Source of the DNA: Agapanthus africanus
Taxonomy: Eukaryota; Streptophyta; Magnoliopsida; Asparagales; Amaryllidaceae
NCBI GenBank assembly: GCA_030015575.1
Contig: JASDDO010000001.1
Span: forward strand, 319,271,595-319,335,594
Direction: 5' to 3'
Length of the DNA stretch: 64,000 nucleotides
Position numbers and translations under genes: made by a program. Below, piece by piece: positions 34,297-45,390 of this stretch (within the stretch, counting starts at the first letter, position 1; each line of letters starts with the position of its first letter). The notes beneath the pieces were generated by a model. It ran no database searches and was not told where the DNA came from. It worked only from the letters and a program-made list of their open reading frames with translations.

Positions 34297-36463
34297 TGTT
34301 AGTTATATGTATGCCCTAAAGGCCATTACTGTACATACGATGTATATTGTAATGGATGCTTGGACATATATAGGGAGGACTTTCTTGCTCGACATGATAG
34401 TATGCTCTCTGGTTGTACTTTATCTTAACATGTACTCTGATTATCTCTATGTTACATGTTGATAAAGCCCTTAGGATATGTACTCGACTACTGGGACTAT
34501 GATGAGATCATACTAGTGGGGCCATGGTAGTCGACGAGTATATCCTATAACTGTTCCTAGTCGAGGGTGTATCGAGACAGGGCATCGATACACCAGAGTA
34601 GACTAGCGTATACGCATCTTGACCCATATGATGGGCGATGGATGATCCCATATCCATCGGTGTTTGACATCAAGGATGGTGTACGGGTGCTCAGTAGAGA
34701 CTGGGTACACTGGACGGACTCGCCGAGAACTCTCAGATGGTATTATACCTCACGTCAGATGGCAGTTCTCCGGTGACACTGGTACAGAGTAGTCTGTTAA
34801 CCCAAGATCATCATAGAGTCTTGTGTCATTCCCACTGTGCTTTGATTTCCATCATACCACGTCCAAGAGGGCGTGCAAAAAGGTGGCTTTTGGGTACAGT
34901 CCCGAATCACATGGAGGCAATGAGCGATAGGAGGGGATTCGTCTCTCCCGGTATAGGGAGTTGATGTTGTGCTGTGTTCGATTGGCTATAACTGGAAATC
35001 CCTGGCCAGGGTTGCTGAGATTTACTGGTAAGTGTTATCAGTAGTTTCTCGAACTGTTATAGACCTCATATCGACACGACTTATCGAGCTACTGGGGTCT
35101 GACGTTTACCACCCCTAGGCGAGATATGCAACATATCAGATGACGAGACCGGATTGTACGGGAGTATTACTGTTTGGATTCGCAGGAGAATGTACAGGCT
35201 TGCTTGTTGATCTTCTGATCGCTCAATACCTGGGTGGCTGTTACGTTTAGCTGACCGCTTGCAGCTTGTGGGTGTTTAATATGATCATCACCTACTGTCG
35301 GCGTATTGACGATTCTTTAGAGTCCTACACAGAGGTTTCTTGACTCAGGTAAAACGGAGTAGGGGAACATATATGATATGTGCGGGACCGAGGATAATGC
35401 GATATGAGATATCGTTTTCTATTCTCGCGATATTTGATATCAGCCGGGTCATCGGATCAAGTGTTGATTTGATGAATCGGTAAATAATATATTAGTCGGT
35501 TATATGTGATATAGCCGGATTGTCGGATCAAGTGTTGATTCGATAATTTAATGTATAATAATATATATGATATATTAAATTACATTAACTAATATTAGCT
35601 CACTAAAAGATTCTTTTTCTCACTCGGGTAATACATTGATATATATGCGATATATGTTAATTGTATTATTTTATTTTGTTACAATAAATATTATATATAT
35701 GATATATAATATTGTAACATGTTATAATTACTAATGCAACATGATTAGTGGAGATTTAACAAGGTTAGGGTTTGATTTGGTTTAGCTCTTTCTAGAAGTT
35801 TCTAGAAGGTTTTGTTTTTGTTTTTGCAAAGATATTTGTGAGTGACTCATTCTTTAACCTAACCAAAACCCTAACCCTTGGTTAAGTCTCTACAATGGTT
35901 AGCCTATCATCTTGAACCATGGTTGCATAAGCAATTATTAACACAATTCATTATTCAACACAAATAGAATTACTATTCTTCTTCTTCTTCTTCCTTGATG
36001 AAAAAGGTTTCTAGCTTTGATTTTGTGATGAAAAATGTGTGAGAAAAAGATTATAAATGAGAGCAAAAATCCTACTTCATCATTCTCATCTACCCTTGCC
36101 CTTTAGATGAGAGTGTTCACTTCATTTAGTGAGTGTTAGCTTGTGTTAATGAAACTTCAAGGTAGATCATCTTTGTTATCGAAGATCGGAAGCAAGTTTG
36201 CATCATTCTCTTCGTGGAGCCTCTCGAGAGTCCGGAACACGATGATCGCAGCGAAGGGACCTCAACACGGAGCTTAAGAAGTGAAGGACCGGATCTACAA
36301 AGGTTGTAATCCCTCTCACTTAGTGTTAAAGTGTTTAACATACTTGTTTTCGCCTAAACTCTAGTTTAAAGATCCGGCTTTGGGTTGTTCGGCACGGCTA
36401 AATTTTAAATCAGGCATGGTTGATGCCTCGTAGGCCCTTGTACGTGTTCCTAGCAACCCTACA
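34297..36463 (+). repeat. 5' LTR of D
   Basis: 2167 bp, TGTTAG...CCTACA. Contains CCCTGGCCAGGG at 35000-35011, the inverted repeat TACTGGTAA/TTATCAGTA near 35023-35043, and about eight ATATGNGATAT-type motifs between 35120 and 35720. Confidence 0.95.
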
Positions 36464-36464
36464 G

Positions 36465-36477
36465 TGGTATCAGAGCC
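36465..36477 (+). other. Primer-binding site of D
   Basis: TGGTATCAGAGCC, one base after the LTR. Confidence 0.92.
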
Positions 36478-36663
36478 AAGCTAGAGCTTTAGGTGAAGTC
36501 TAGACCAAATTTAAAGTCCGATCGAACCCGGAAACCCCCGATTTTACCCCTCTCTGGACATTTTTAAAAAATGTTGATTTTTTCTGGATTAAAAATACTC
36601 AAAAAAATCAGCAGGGTATTCTAGGAATTACTGCAAAAAACGAGACATTAATTCCATTATTTA

Positions 36664-36710
36664 GCCGCGGAACCGCGGCCATGACCTACCTTTGGCCGCG
36701 GATCCGCGGC
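36664..36710 (+). other. GC hairpin downstream of PBS, element D
   Basis: 17-nt arms 36664-36680 and 36694-36710 pair with one mismatch around a 13-nt loop. 199 nt from the PBS, in otherwise AT-rich leader. Confidence 0.85.
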
Positions 36711-37377
36711 CGTCCAGTGAGATGATGCTTTGTTTTTTGCACAGTAATTATCCTAGTTACTTCCTGATTCTTTTGGGAATTTTTAATTATACTCAAGAGT
36801 TGAGTTTTCTGGGTTGTATTGGGGACTCGTTGATTCGATCGGATAATTTAACTTCGTTTAATTTTTTCCGGATAATTTTAGAAACTGTTAAAAAGTTTGA
36901 ACGGATATCAATAACTCACTTTTTCCCCTGTCGGAAAATTTTTCAAAAGTTGGATTTTTTTCTCGAGTTTAAGAACGTTCTAAGTCGTGCAAGTAACGCG
37001 GTGGACCCTCTAGAAGACAACAAACCTTAACTCGATTATATGACCGTCTTGAACTGCCTCTAAACCTTAAGGCTTGTGGCAGTACGGTGTGCCACATATG
37101 AGGCGTTGGCTTGACCCTTCTACGACTGGACCATCGGTACTGTGGCATGTGGTGGATACTTTTTGAACTCCGCTCAAGTGTTGAGCTATTGGGAAAACTT
37201 GGGTGTTTGATTATTCGATCGGAAAGTTTAACATTGTCTATTTATCTGGAATGTGATATAATATTTGGAATCCACAAGTAGTTATGAGATAACTAATTTG
37301 AATGTTATAAATCTAGCAGTTCAGTCTAAGATGATCGGTTGCCACGGGATTTTGATGCGATCAAAAGTCCGTCGCAA

Positions 37378-37572
37378 TCACGTAGCGTACGCGAATACTC
37401 GCCGGGTAAACTTAACAGACAGCCATGCCCCATAGCCCCGACCAAGTGACTGTAGGAGAACCCCGTCGCCAAAAGCATCCGTTCGGGTGCTCGCGGCAGC
37501 GGTGTTCCGCCTTAGTGCACTTCGTCGACGGCATCGGGGGTGCGGCCGTCTACTAAAGTTTGCGACGAGCAT
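37378..37572 (-). other. Antisense 64-codon frame in leader of D
   Basis: Frame also found antisense in A (5361-5555) and, shifted near its start, in B (26533-26736). Arg-rich N-terminus, then AFGDGVLLQSLGRGYG. It lies within the GC-richer segment missing from C and F. Similarity between copies can be explained by DNA homology alone; coding is not shown. Confidence 0.3.
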
Positions 37573-38867
37573 TCGATCATCATATCGGGAATCTTGTTGA
37601 ATTGCTCGACTTGATATTGAAAAGAGTTTTCGATAATGAGACTAAAATGCGGGGTTTATAATTGTTAGGCATGTGATGTCTAAGGAATTCATTTGGTTAG
37701 GCATGTGATGTCTAAAAAGGTTGCGGATTCCAACTGTTATAGTTTTACACTTTCTTTTCTGTGGCTGTAAGCGTAGTATGTGGTGTATCGCCGGCTTCGT
37801 TGCTATACATCAACGACAATCGGGATACGCATACTTACTTATGTTGATGATATGAGATATTATGTGTTGCTGTGATATGTTATATTGGATCGTCGCGTTT
37901 TTGAATAGCCGGGGGTTTTATGTGAGATGAGAGTTTTTTTCTTTTTCATTCATGTAAAATTCATTGTATGTAATATTCTTTTATTGGGGCACTTCCGGGC
38001 TGAGGATGATGTCACCATTGTATATTATTTACTTTTCCGCATTAGGTAGACCCAAGGCGGGGAGCACAAGTAACCGGGTTCTGGGGTCCAGTGGGAGACC
38101 ATCTCGAGGAGTCGAGACCGGGTCTCCTAACCCTAGAATTGGCAGTGTTGCTTGCCACTCTCGTAGGGGTCTAGGGATGTGGGTTTGGCTATTCATCGCG
38201 ACCGTGGAATCCGTGTTTTATACAGGCTCGTATTGAAAACACGGACGTCCTAGTATATCCAATATTTCATATATGTTGTTCTGCTGCAATGTTCAATGAT
38301 GAGATCATATTACTGCCTGAGACGAATGTTTATATTATATATATGAAATATATGTTATATTGCAGATTTCGTTTCAAATGTGATACTTGTGAAGCATAAT
38401 AAAATGGAACTTCATTAATGAGATTAATGAAACTAAAAGAAACCTAAGATGTTGTAGAAACTTGTTTAAAAACCGGTAGCTCTAATTCTTGTTTAACATA
38501 GCGGTGTTCCTTGTAGAACATCCAGCACCTTATTCGATAAGGAAAGAGCCGAGATCCCTTCACCGGGAGTGACCTCTTTAGTGAAATTAGCAGATGCTAC
38601 AAACTCGGTCTGTCTTTTGATTGCTTCTATAGTTCTTGCTTTGCATAGTGGTATATATGATATACCATGCACCTTATTCGATGAGGAAAGGGCCGACGAT
38701 CCCTTCACCGGGAGTGACCCCTTTAGCAAAACTAGAAAAGCCTCAAAAACACTCCATTTAAAAATCACTCGATTCTACGACGATATCAAGTTCATTACAC
38801 AATGGGTTTTCTTAAAAACCTGTCGTAGCCCTCCGTCATTTCAGATAAGTAATAGTTAGTATTCGTG

Positions 38868-39076
38868 CTGCGTTTGTTGACCTCTGTCAAGGCGTAGTGT
38901 GCGGTAGCTGATTAGTGCTTATCTGTATAAGCATATGATGTGATTGATTTAGGGTAGTCGTGCGACCTTGTTGACCTCTGTCAAGGGTCGTGCGGGTGGG
39001 TTTACTTCAATCAGGAAATGACGGGTTGAACTTGACTAGCAGCCTATGGTTTGTTGACCTCTGTCAAGGTCATAGG
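38868..39076 (+). other. Triple-hairpin array in leader of D
   Basis: TTGTTGACCTCTGTCAAGG three times (38874-38892, 38968-38986, 39051-39069), all with loop CT and all with A instead of G at position 7. Outer arms CTGCG/CGTAG (38868, 38893), CGACC/GGTCG (38963, 38986) and CCTATG/CATAGG (39043, 39071). Confidence 0.8.
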
Positions 39077-39485
39077 ACGCTTGGGGCAAAATATTATTGG
39101 GAATTTCAAGTGTTGAAATTTGCAATGAGATTGCATACCTTTTATGAGATAGTTGGATCCTGATACCCGCTGCGAATAAGAGTTACTCCTGGGAGAGTTT
39201 TACACATTGCAATTAGCTGATCAAGTAGGTGTCTAGAAAGGTGTCAACGGGGTTACGCCCCTGGGAAAATGAGGTTTACTTTAATTAGGTTCGTGCGAAA
39301 GCACGGGGACCTCCCTCAAAGTACCGGCACTGGCCTGGCTGAAAGATTGGCGAACTTGTAGCGTGTAATTAATCCCGGCTAGTCTTTCCTTTTAGGGTTT
39401 GAATGAAGATTTGACTAAAACAGTGGGAGACATCCTGATTAGATATATTAGATAACCAATATAATCTTGCAAGAGCATACGCTGA

Positions 39486-39803
39486 GTGTTTTCTTCTCTC
39501 TCTCTCCAGGTAGCGACCATATCACACCTTAATCAAGATAATAATACGGATGTATTGACCGAACCCGCTTGTTATACTGCGCTGGGGAACGTTGGTCCCG
39601 CTCCAACTTATAATTGTTATAAGACAGAGCAGGAAATAGGGGATTACCAGAATTCCCGTGCCGCCCGAACGAAGAAAGTGCATGCTGATGCATCTTCTTC
39701 GGGTGTGTTCATTACAGAGAACTGTTTCTCAGTATCCTTTACGTCCTGGGTATTTGATACCGGATCAGGATCCCACATATGTAATTTGTTACATGGACTA
39801 TAG
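39486..39803 (+). pseudogene. Collapsed gag-protease frame of D
   Basis: Longest version in the family: the reduced gag (start ATA instead of ATG) is joined in frame to protease with an intact DTGSGSH at 39756-39776, then stops at LLHGL. F, by comparison, has ~270 gag residues before the protease, including a CCHC knuckle. The central deletion of gag is shared by A-D. Confidence 0.8.
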
Positions 39804-42063
39804 ATAGATAGAGAACTGAGAACGGGTGATAAATTTCATGAGATAGAAACGGTGCAAGTGTTGCAGCCAAGTCTGTTGGTAGTTTTCACCCTGTATTATC
39901 AGAATACATTGATTCTGAACGAATGTTATTAGATACCGAACCTGATATACAATATCATATCAGTCTCTTTATTAGTAAAGAAAGGATATAATTTTGTATT
40001 ATTGGATAATGTTTTGAACATTTCCTATATCAAGAGTTGATCGGTTTAGGCATGTTATCTAAAAGTATAGACGTTCTAAATCAAACCACAGTTCTTAATG
40101 TACAGAACACGCACAAGAGGAAGAGTTCAGAAATGGACGAATCCTTCTTGAGGCATTGTAGACTAGGTCATATCAATGCGACCCGACTAGCTGAAGTTAC
40201 ATATAGATGCATATTTAAATTAGTTTGAATTTATATCTTGTGAAACTTGCCGGTCATGTCACAGAGATAAGATGACCACAGCTCCGTTTATTGGAAACAG
40301 AGAAAGAGTTAGTGAACTCTTGGGATTGATACATGCTGATGTATGAAGGTCCCCTGTCTACACATGCCAAGACCGGTTCTTTGTACTTCATTACATTCTC
40401 TGATGATCTCTCAAGATTCAGACATATGTTCCAGTTGAAACACAAGTCCGAAACTTTTGAGATATTCACAGAATATAAGTTAGAAGTAGAGAACCAAAAA
40501 CGGGTATAAGTATTATGTCCTTTGATGAGATCAAGGAGGAGAATACTTGAGCACGGAATTCCTGGACTTTTCTAAAGGAGAATGAGATTCTCTCTCAGCA
40601 TTACTCCTCCGTATATACCATAGCATGATGGTATATCGGGGCGGAGCAATAGCACTCTATGTGATATGGTGTGCTCTATGATGAGTACTACTGAGTTTCC
40701 TATTTCCTTTTGGGAGTTATGCACTTGAGAAGCTGCATACCTATTGAATGTAGATTCAATAGTTTCCAACGAAGCTCAGCCTCTCCGCAGATCTGGTAGG
40801 GTTCCTTACCCACCTGAGAGATACTTCGGTTTCTCTATGACAGTGGGAGCGAGGATTGCATCATGAGATGATGACCTAACTATTTTCGAGCAGGCTATCA
40901 GGAGTGGGACTCTGTAAGAATGGCTGGATGCTTAGCGATCTGAGATAGAATCCTTATACACCAACAAAGTATGGACTTTGGTTGCTTTGTCTGAAGGGTT
41001 AAATCCCCATCAGGAGAAAGTATATCTTGAGAAGATTACTTGGTGTACATGGAAAAGTTGAGACTTTCAAAGCTATGCTTAAGTCCATCCAGATCCTACT
41101 TGCCACGGCTACATACCATGACTACGATATCTGGCGGTTGGGTGTCATGACTGCTTTTCTAAATGATGTTTTAGAAGAGAATGTCTATAAGTACACAGCC
41201 AGAAGGCTTCGTAGACAGTGGGTGCAGCGGAAACGTGAGCAAGATGTTTTATGTGATAAATCAGGCATCGCGGAATTGGAACTTCTGTTTTGATGTGGTA
41301 GTCAAAGAGTTTGACTTCATCAAAATGGTAGATGAACCTTGTATATACAAAAAGGTAGTAGAGAGTATAGTGGTGATCCTCGTAGAGTACATAGATGACA
41401 TACTCTTGATAGGGAAGGAGTTTCCTATACTACACTCGGTCAATCTCCGCTTATCACAAGGATTCTCCATATAGGATCAAATGATACCTCCTAAATCCTG
41501 GGTTTTGGATCTATGAGATAGATCTAATTGGATGTTGGGATACTCACTAGTTGTAGTGAGATGGTATCAATCGATCCCGGGGAGAATCACTGGAAAGGTT
41601 CCAGGGTGATAAGGACGACAGAATGTCAGTCGCAGGCATTGTCTTTACCCTCAGTGGAGGGACGATATGTTGGAAGAGTTCCAAGCTAGATACCGTGACT
41701 TACTAGACTATTAAAGGCAAGATACATCGTTACTAAGGATGCTACCAAAGAGGCAGTCTGGATATATATAAGTTCATGAGATGAACTTCGTTCCAACCAT
41801 TGTGTGACAATGGAGTTGTGGCTTATGCCAAGGAACCCGCGTCCCATCAGAAATCCAGATATAATTCTTAGGCAGTATCGCCTGATCATGGAGATCGTTG
41901 ATCTCCAGGGAGATCGAGGTTAGGAGAGTAGACACAGAGGACAACAGCGCGGATCCACTCACAAAGGCCTTTTTCCCAGTAGAGATTTTTATGGGATGGT
42001 TGAGTATGAGATACTTTAACCGCAGCTAATTGTTGAGTATGTGATACCACAACAGATGGCACT
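39804..42063 (+). pseudogene. pol remnant of D
   Basis: Integrase N-terminus 40037-40228 (HCRLGHIN), first catalytic Asp of integrase at 40338 (HADV, then a stop), second Asp replaced (FDEIKEE where F has RSDRGGE). RT at 41027-41293 with LGVMTAFLN instead of MDVKTAFLN, then in another frame QPEGFVD and the intact metal-binding YIDDILLIG at about 41388-41412. RNase H end with NSADPLTKAF near 41945. Multiple frameshifts. Confidence 0.85.
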
Positions 42064-42079
42064 AGTGCAAATGGGAGAT
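42064..42079 (+). other. Polypurine tract of D
   Basis: AGTGCAAATGGGAGAT, directly before the 3' LTR. Confidence 0.8.
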
Positions 42080-44239
42080 TGTTAGTTATATGTATGCCCT
42101 AGAGGCCATTACTGTACATACGATGTATATTGTAATGGATGCTTGGACATATATAAGGAGGACTTTCTTGCTCGACATGATAGTATGCTATCTGGTTGTA
42201 CTTTATCTTAACATGTACTCTGATTATCTCTATGTTACATGTTGATAAAGCCCTTAGGATATGTACTCGACTACTGGGACTATGATGAGATCATACTAGT
42301 GGGGCCACGGTAGTCGACGAGTACATCCTATAACTGTTCCTAGTCGAGGGTGTATCGAGACAGGGCATCGATACACCAGAGTAGACTAGCGTATACGCAT
42401 CTTGACCCATATGTTGGGCGATGGATGATCCTATATCCATCGGTGTTTGACATCAAGGATGGTGTACGGGTGCTCAGTAGAGACTGGGTACACTGGACGG
42501 ACTCGCCGAGAACTCCCAGATGGTATTATACCTTACGTCAGATGGCAGTTCTCCGGTGACACTGGTACAGAGTAGTCTGTTGACCCGAGATCATCATAGA
42601 GTCTTGTGTGATTCCCATTGTGCTTTGATTTCCATTATACCACGTCCAAGAGGGCGTGCAAAAAGGTGGCTTTTGGGTACAGTCCCGAATCACATGGAGG
42701 CAATGAGCGATAGGAGGGGATTCGTCTCTCCCGATATAGGGAGTTGATGTTGTGCTGTGTTCGATTGGCTATAACTGGAAATCCCTGGCCAGGGTTGCTG
42801 AGATTTACTGGTAAGTGTTATTAGTAGTTTCTTGAACTGTTATAGACCTCATATCGACACGACTTATCGAGCTACTGGGGTCTGACGTTTACCACCCCTA
42901 GGCGAGATATGCAACATATCAGACGATGAGACCGGACTGTACGGGAGTGTTACTGTTTGGATTCGCAGGAGAATGTACAGGCTTGCTTGTTGATCTTCTG
43001 ATCGCTCAATACCTGGGTGGCTGTTACGTTTAGCTGACCGCTTGCAGCTTGTGGGTGTTTGATATGATCATCACCTACTGCCGGCGTATTGACGATTCTT
43101 TAGAGTCCTACACAGAGGTTTCTTGACTCAGGAAAAACGGAGTAGAGGCACATATGTGATATGTGCGGGACTGAGGATAATGCGATATGAGATACCGTAT
43201 TCTATTCTCGCGATATTTGATATCAGCCGGGTCATCGAATCAAGTATTGATTCGATGAATCGGTAAATGATATATTAGTCGGTTATATGCGATATAACCG
43301 GATTGTCGGATCAAGTGTTGATTTGATAATTTAATGTATAATAATATATATGATATATTAAATTACATTAACTAATATTAGCTCACTAAAAGATTCTTTT
43401 TCTCACTCGGGTAATACATTGATATATATGCGATATATGTTAATTGTATTATTTTATTTTGTTACAATAAATATTATATATATGATATATAATATTGTAA
43501 CATGTTATAATTACTAATGCAACATGATTAGTGAAGATTAAATAAGGTTAGGGTTTAATTTGGGTTAGCTCTTTCTAGAAGTTTCTAGAAGGTTTTTTTT
43601 TTCAAAGATATTTGTGAGTGACTCGTTCTTTAACCTAACCAAAACCCTAACCCTTGGTTAAGTCTCTACAATGGTTAACCTATCATCTTGAACCATGGTT
43701 GCATAAGCAATTATTAACACAATTCATTATTCATCACAAATTGAATTACTATTCTTCTTCTTCTTCTTCCTTGATGAAAAAGCTTTCTAGCTTTGATTTT
43801 GTGATGAAAAATGTGTGAGAAAAAGATTATAAATGAGAGCAAATATCCTACTTCATCATCCTCATCTACTCTTGCCCTTTAGATGAGAGTGTTCACTTCA
43901 TTTAGTAAGTGTTAGCTTGTGTTAAAGAAACTTCAAGGTAGATCATCTTTGTTATCGAAGATCGGAAGCAAGTTTGCATCATTCTCTTCGTGGAGCCTCT
44001 CGAGAGTCCGGAACACGATGATCGCAGCGAAAGGACCTCAACACGGAGCTTAAGAAGTGAAAGACCGGATCTACAAAGATTGTAATCCCTCTCACTTAGT
44101 GTTAAAGTGTTTAACATACTTGTTTTCGCCTAAACTCTAGTTTAAAGATCCGGCTTTGGGTTGTTCGGCACGGCTAAATTTTAAATCGGGCATGGTTGAT
44201 GCCTCGTAGGCCCTTGTGCGTGTGCCTAGCAACCCTACA
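42080..44239 (+). repeat. 3' LTR of D
   Basis: 2160 bp, same ends and motifs as 34297-36463. Followed by the right target duplication GATGC (44240-44244). Confidence 0.95.
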
Positions 44240-44244
44240 GATGC

Positions 44245-45374
44245 TTAATGATCTGAGATGGAATCTATGTACACCATCAAAGTATGGACTTTGGTTGCTT
44301 TATCTGAAGGGTTAAATCCCCATCAGAATCAAGTATATCTTGAGAAGATTACTTGGTGTACATAGAAAAGTTGAGACTTTCAAAGCTATGCTTAAGTCCA
44401 TCCAGATCTTACTTGCAATTGCTACATACCATGACTACGATATCTGGCGGTTGGGTATCATGACTGCTTTTCTAAATAGTGATTTAGAAGAGAGCATCTA
44501 TAAGTACACAGCCAGAGTGCTTCGTAGACAGTGGGAGCAACGGAAACGTATGCAAGTTACTTTATGGGATAAAGCAGGTATCGCGGAGTTGGAACGTCTG
44601 TTTTGATGTGGTAGTCAAAGAGTTTGACTTCATCAAAATGGTAGATGAACCTTGTATACACAAAAGGGTAGTAGAGAGTATGGTGGTGATACTCGTATAG
44701 TACGTGGATGACATACTCTTGATAGGGAAGGAGTTTCATATGCTACGCTCGATCAATCTCCTCTTATCACAAAGATTCTCCATATAAGATCAAGGTGATA
44801 CCTCCTAAATCTTGGGTTATGGATCTATGAGATAGATCTAATTGGATGTTAGGATTCTTACTAGTTGAAGTGAGATGGTATCAACCGATCCTGGGGAGAA
44901 TCACTGGAAAGGTTCCAGGGTGATAAGGAAGACTGAATGTCAGTCACAGGCATTGTTTTTACCCTCAGTGGAGGGACGGTATGTTGGAAGAGTTCCACGC
45001 TAGATACCGTGATATACTAGACGATAAAGGCAGGATAAATCACTACCAAGGATGCTGCCAAAGAAATAGTCTGGATATACACTAGTTCATGAGATGAACT
45101 TCGTTCCTACCATTGTGTGACAATAGAGTTTTGGCTTTTGCCAAGGAACCCCTATCCCATCAGAGATCCAGACATATTCTTAGGCAGTATCACCTGATCA
45201 TGAAGATGTTGATCTCCAGGGAGATCGAGGTTAGGAGAGTAGACACAGAGGACAACAGCGCGGATCCACTCACTAAGGCATATTTCCCAGTTGAGACTTT
45301 TATGGGATGGTTGAGTATGAGATACTTCAACCACAGCTGATTGTTGGGTATGAGATACTACAACAGATGGCCCT
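44245..45374 (+). pseudogene. pol remnant of C, RT and RNase H part
   Basis: Continuation of C after D. RT segment 44340-44606 with LGIMTAFLN (catalytic Asp lost) and FKA joined to MLKSI (66-bp deletion). The metal-binding YVDDILLIG near 44700 is preceded by a stop. The RNase H C-terminus is open at 45113-45340 (REIEVRRVDTEDNSADPLTK). Confidence 0.85.
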
Positions 45375-45390
45375 AGTGCAAGTGGGAGAT
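45375..45390 (+). other. Polypurine tract of C
   Basis: AGTGCAAGTGGGAGAT, directly before the LTR start TGTCAG. Confidence 0.8.

Larger units (their letters stand above)
36478..39485 (+). other. Untranslated leader of D
   Basis: 3 kb, no gene. Contents in order: GC hairpin (36664-36710), two copies of a block ending TTCGATCGGAWARTTTAAC (about 36834 and 37213), the GC-richer A/B/D segment (about 37275-37690) with an antisense 64-codon frame, two blocks with CCCTTCACCGGGAGTGACC (38552 and 38699), and the triple hairpin (38868-39076), then a CT tract. Confidence 0.75.
34297..44239 (+). mobile_element. Element D: Ty1/copia element nested in C
   Basis: 9943 bp, plus strand: 5' LTR 34297-36463, PBS 36465-36477, leader to 39485, reduced gag-protease 39486-39803, pol remnant 39804-42063, PPT 42064-42079, 3' LTR 42080-44239. 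LTRs differ at about 2% where compared. Same defects as A-C. Lacks most of the integrase C-terminus (deletion near 40748). Confidence 0.95.

Noticed and set aside
36465..36477. Possible tRNA gene remnants at the TGGTATCAGAGCC sites
   Set aside because: Only the 13-nt primer complement is present, next to an LTR; no cloverleaf.
38874..39069. Three equal-spaced repeats as a CRISPR-like array
   Set aside because: Only three copies, in the leader of a plant retrotransposon, with spacers conserved among elements; not a CRISPR.
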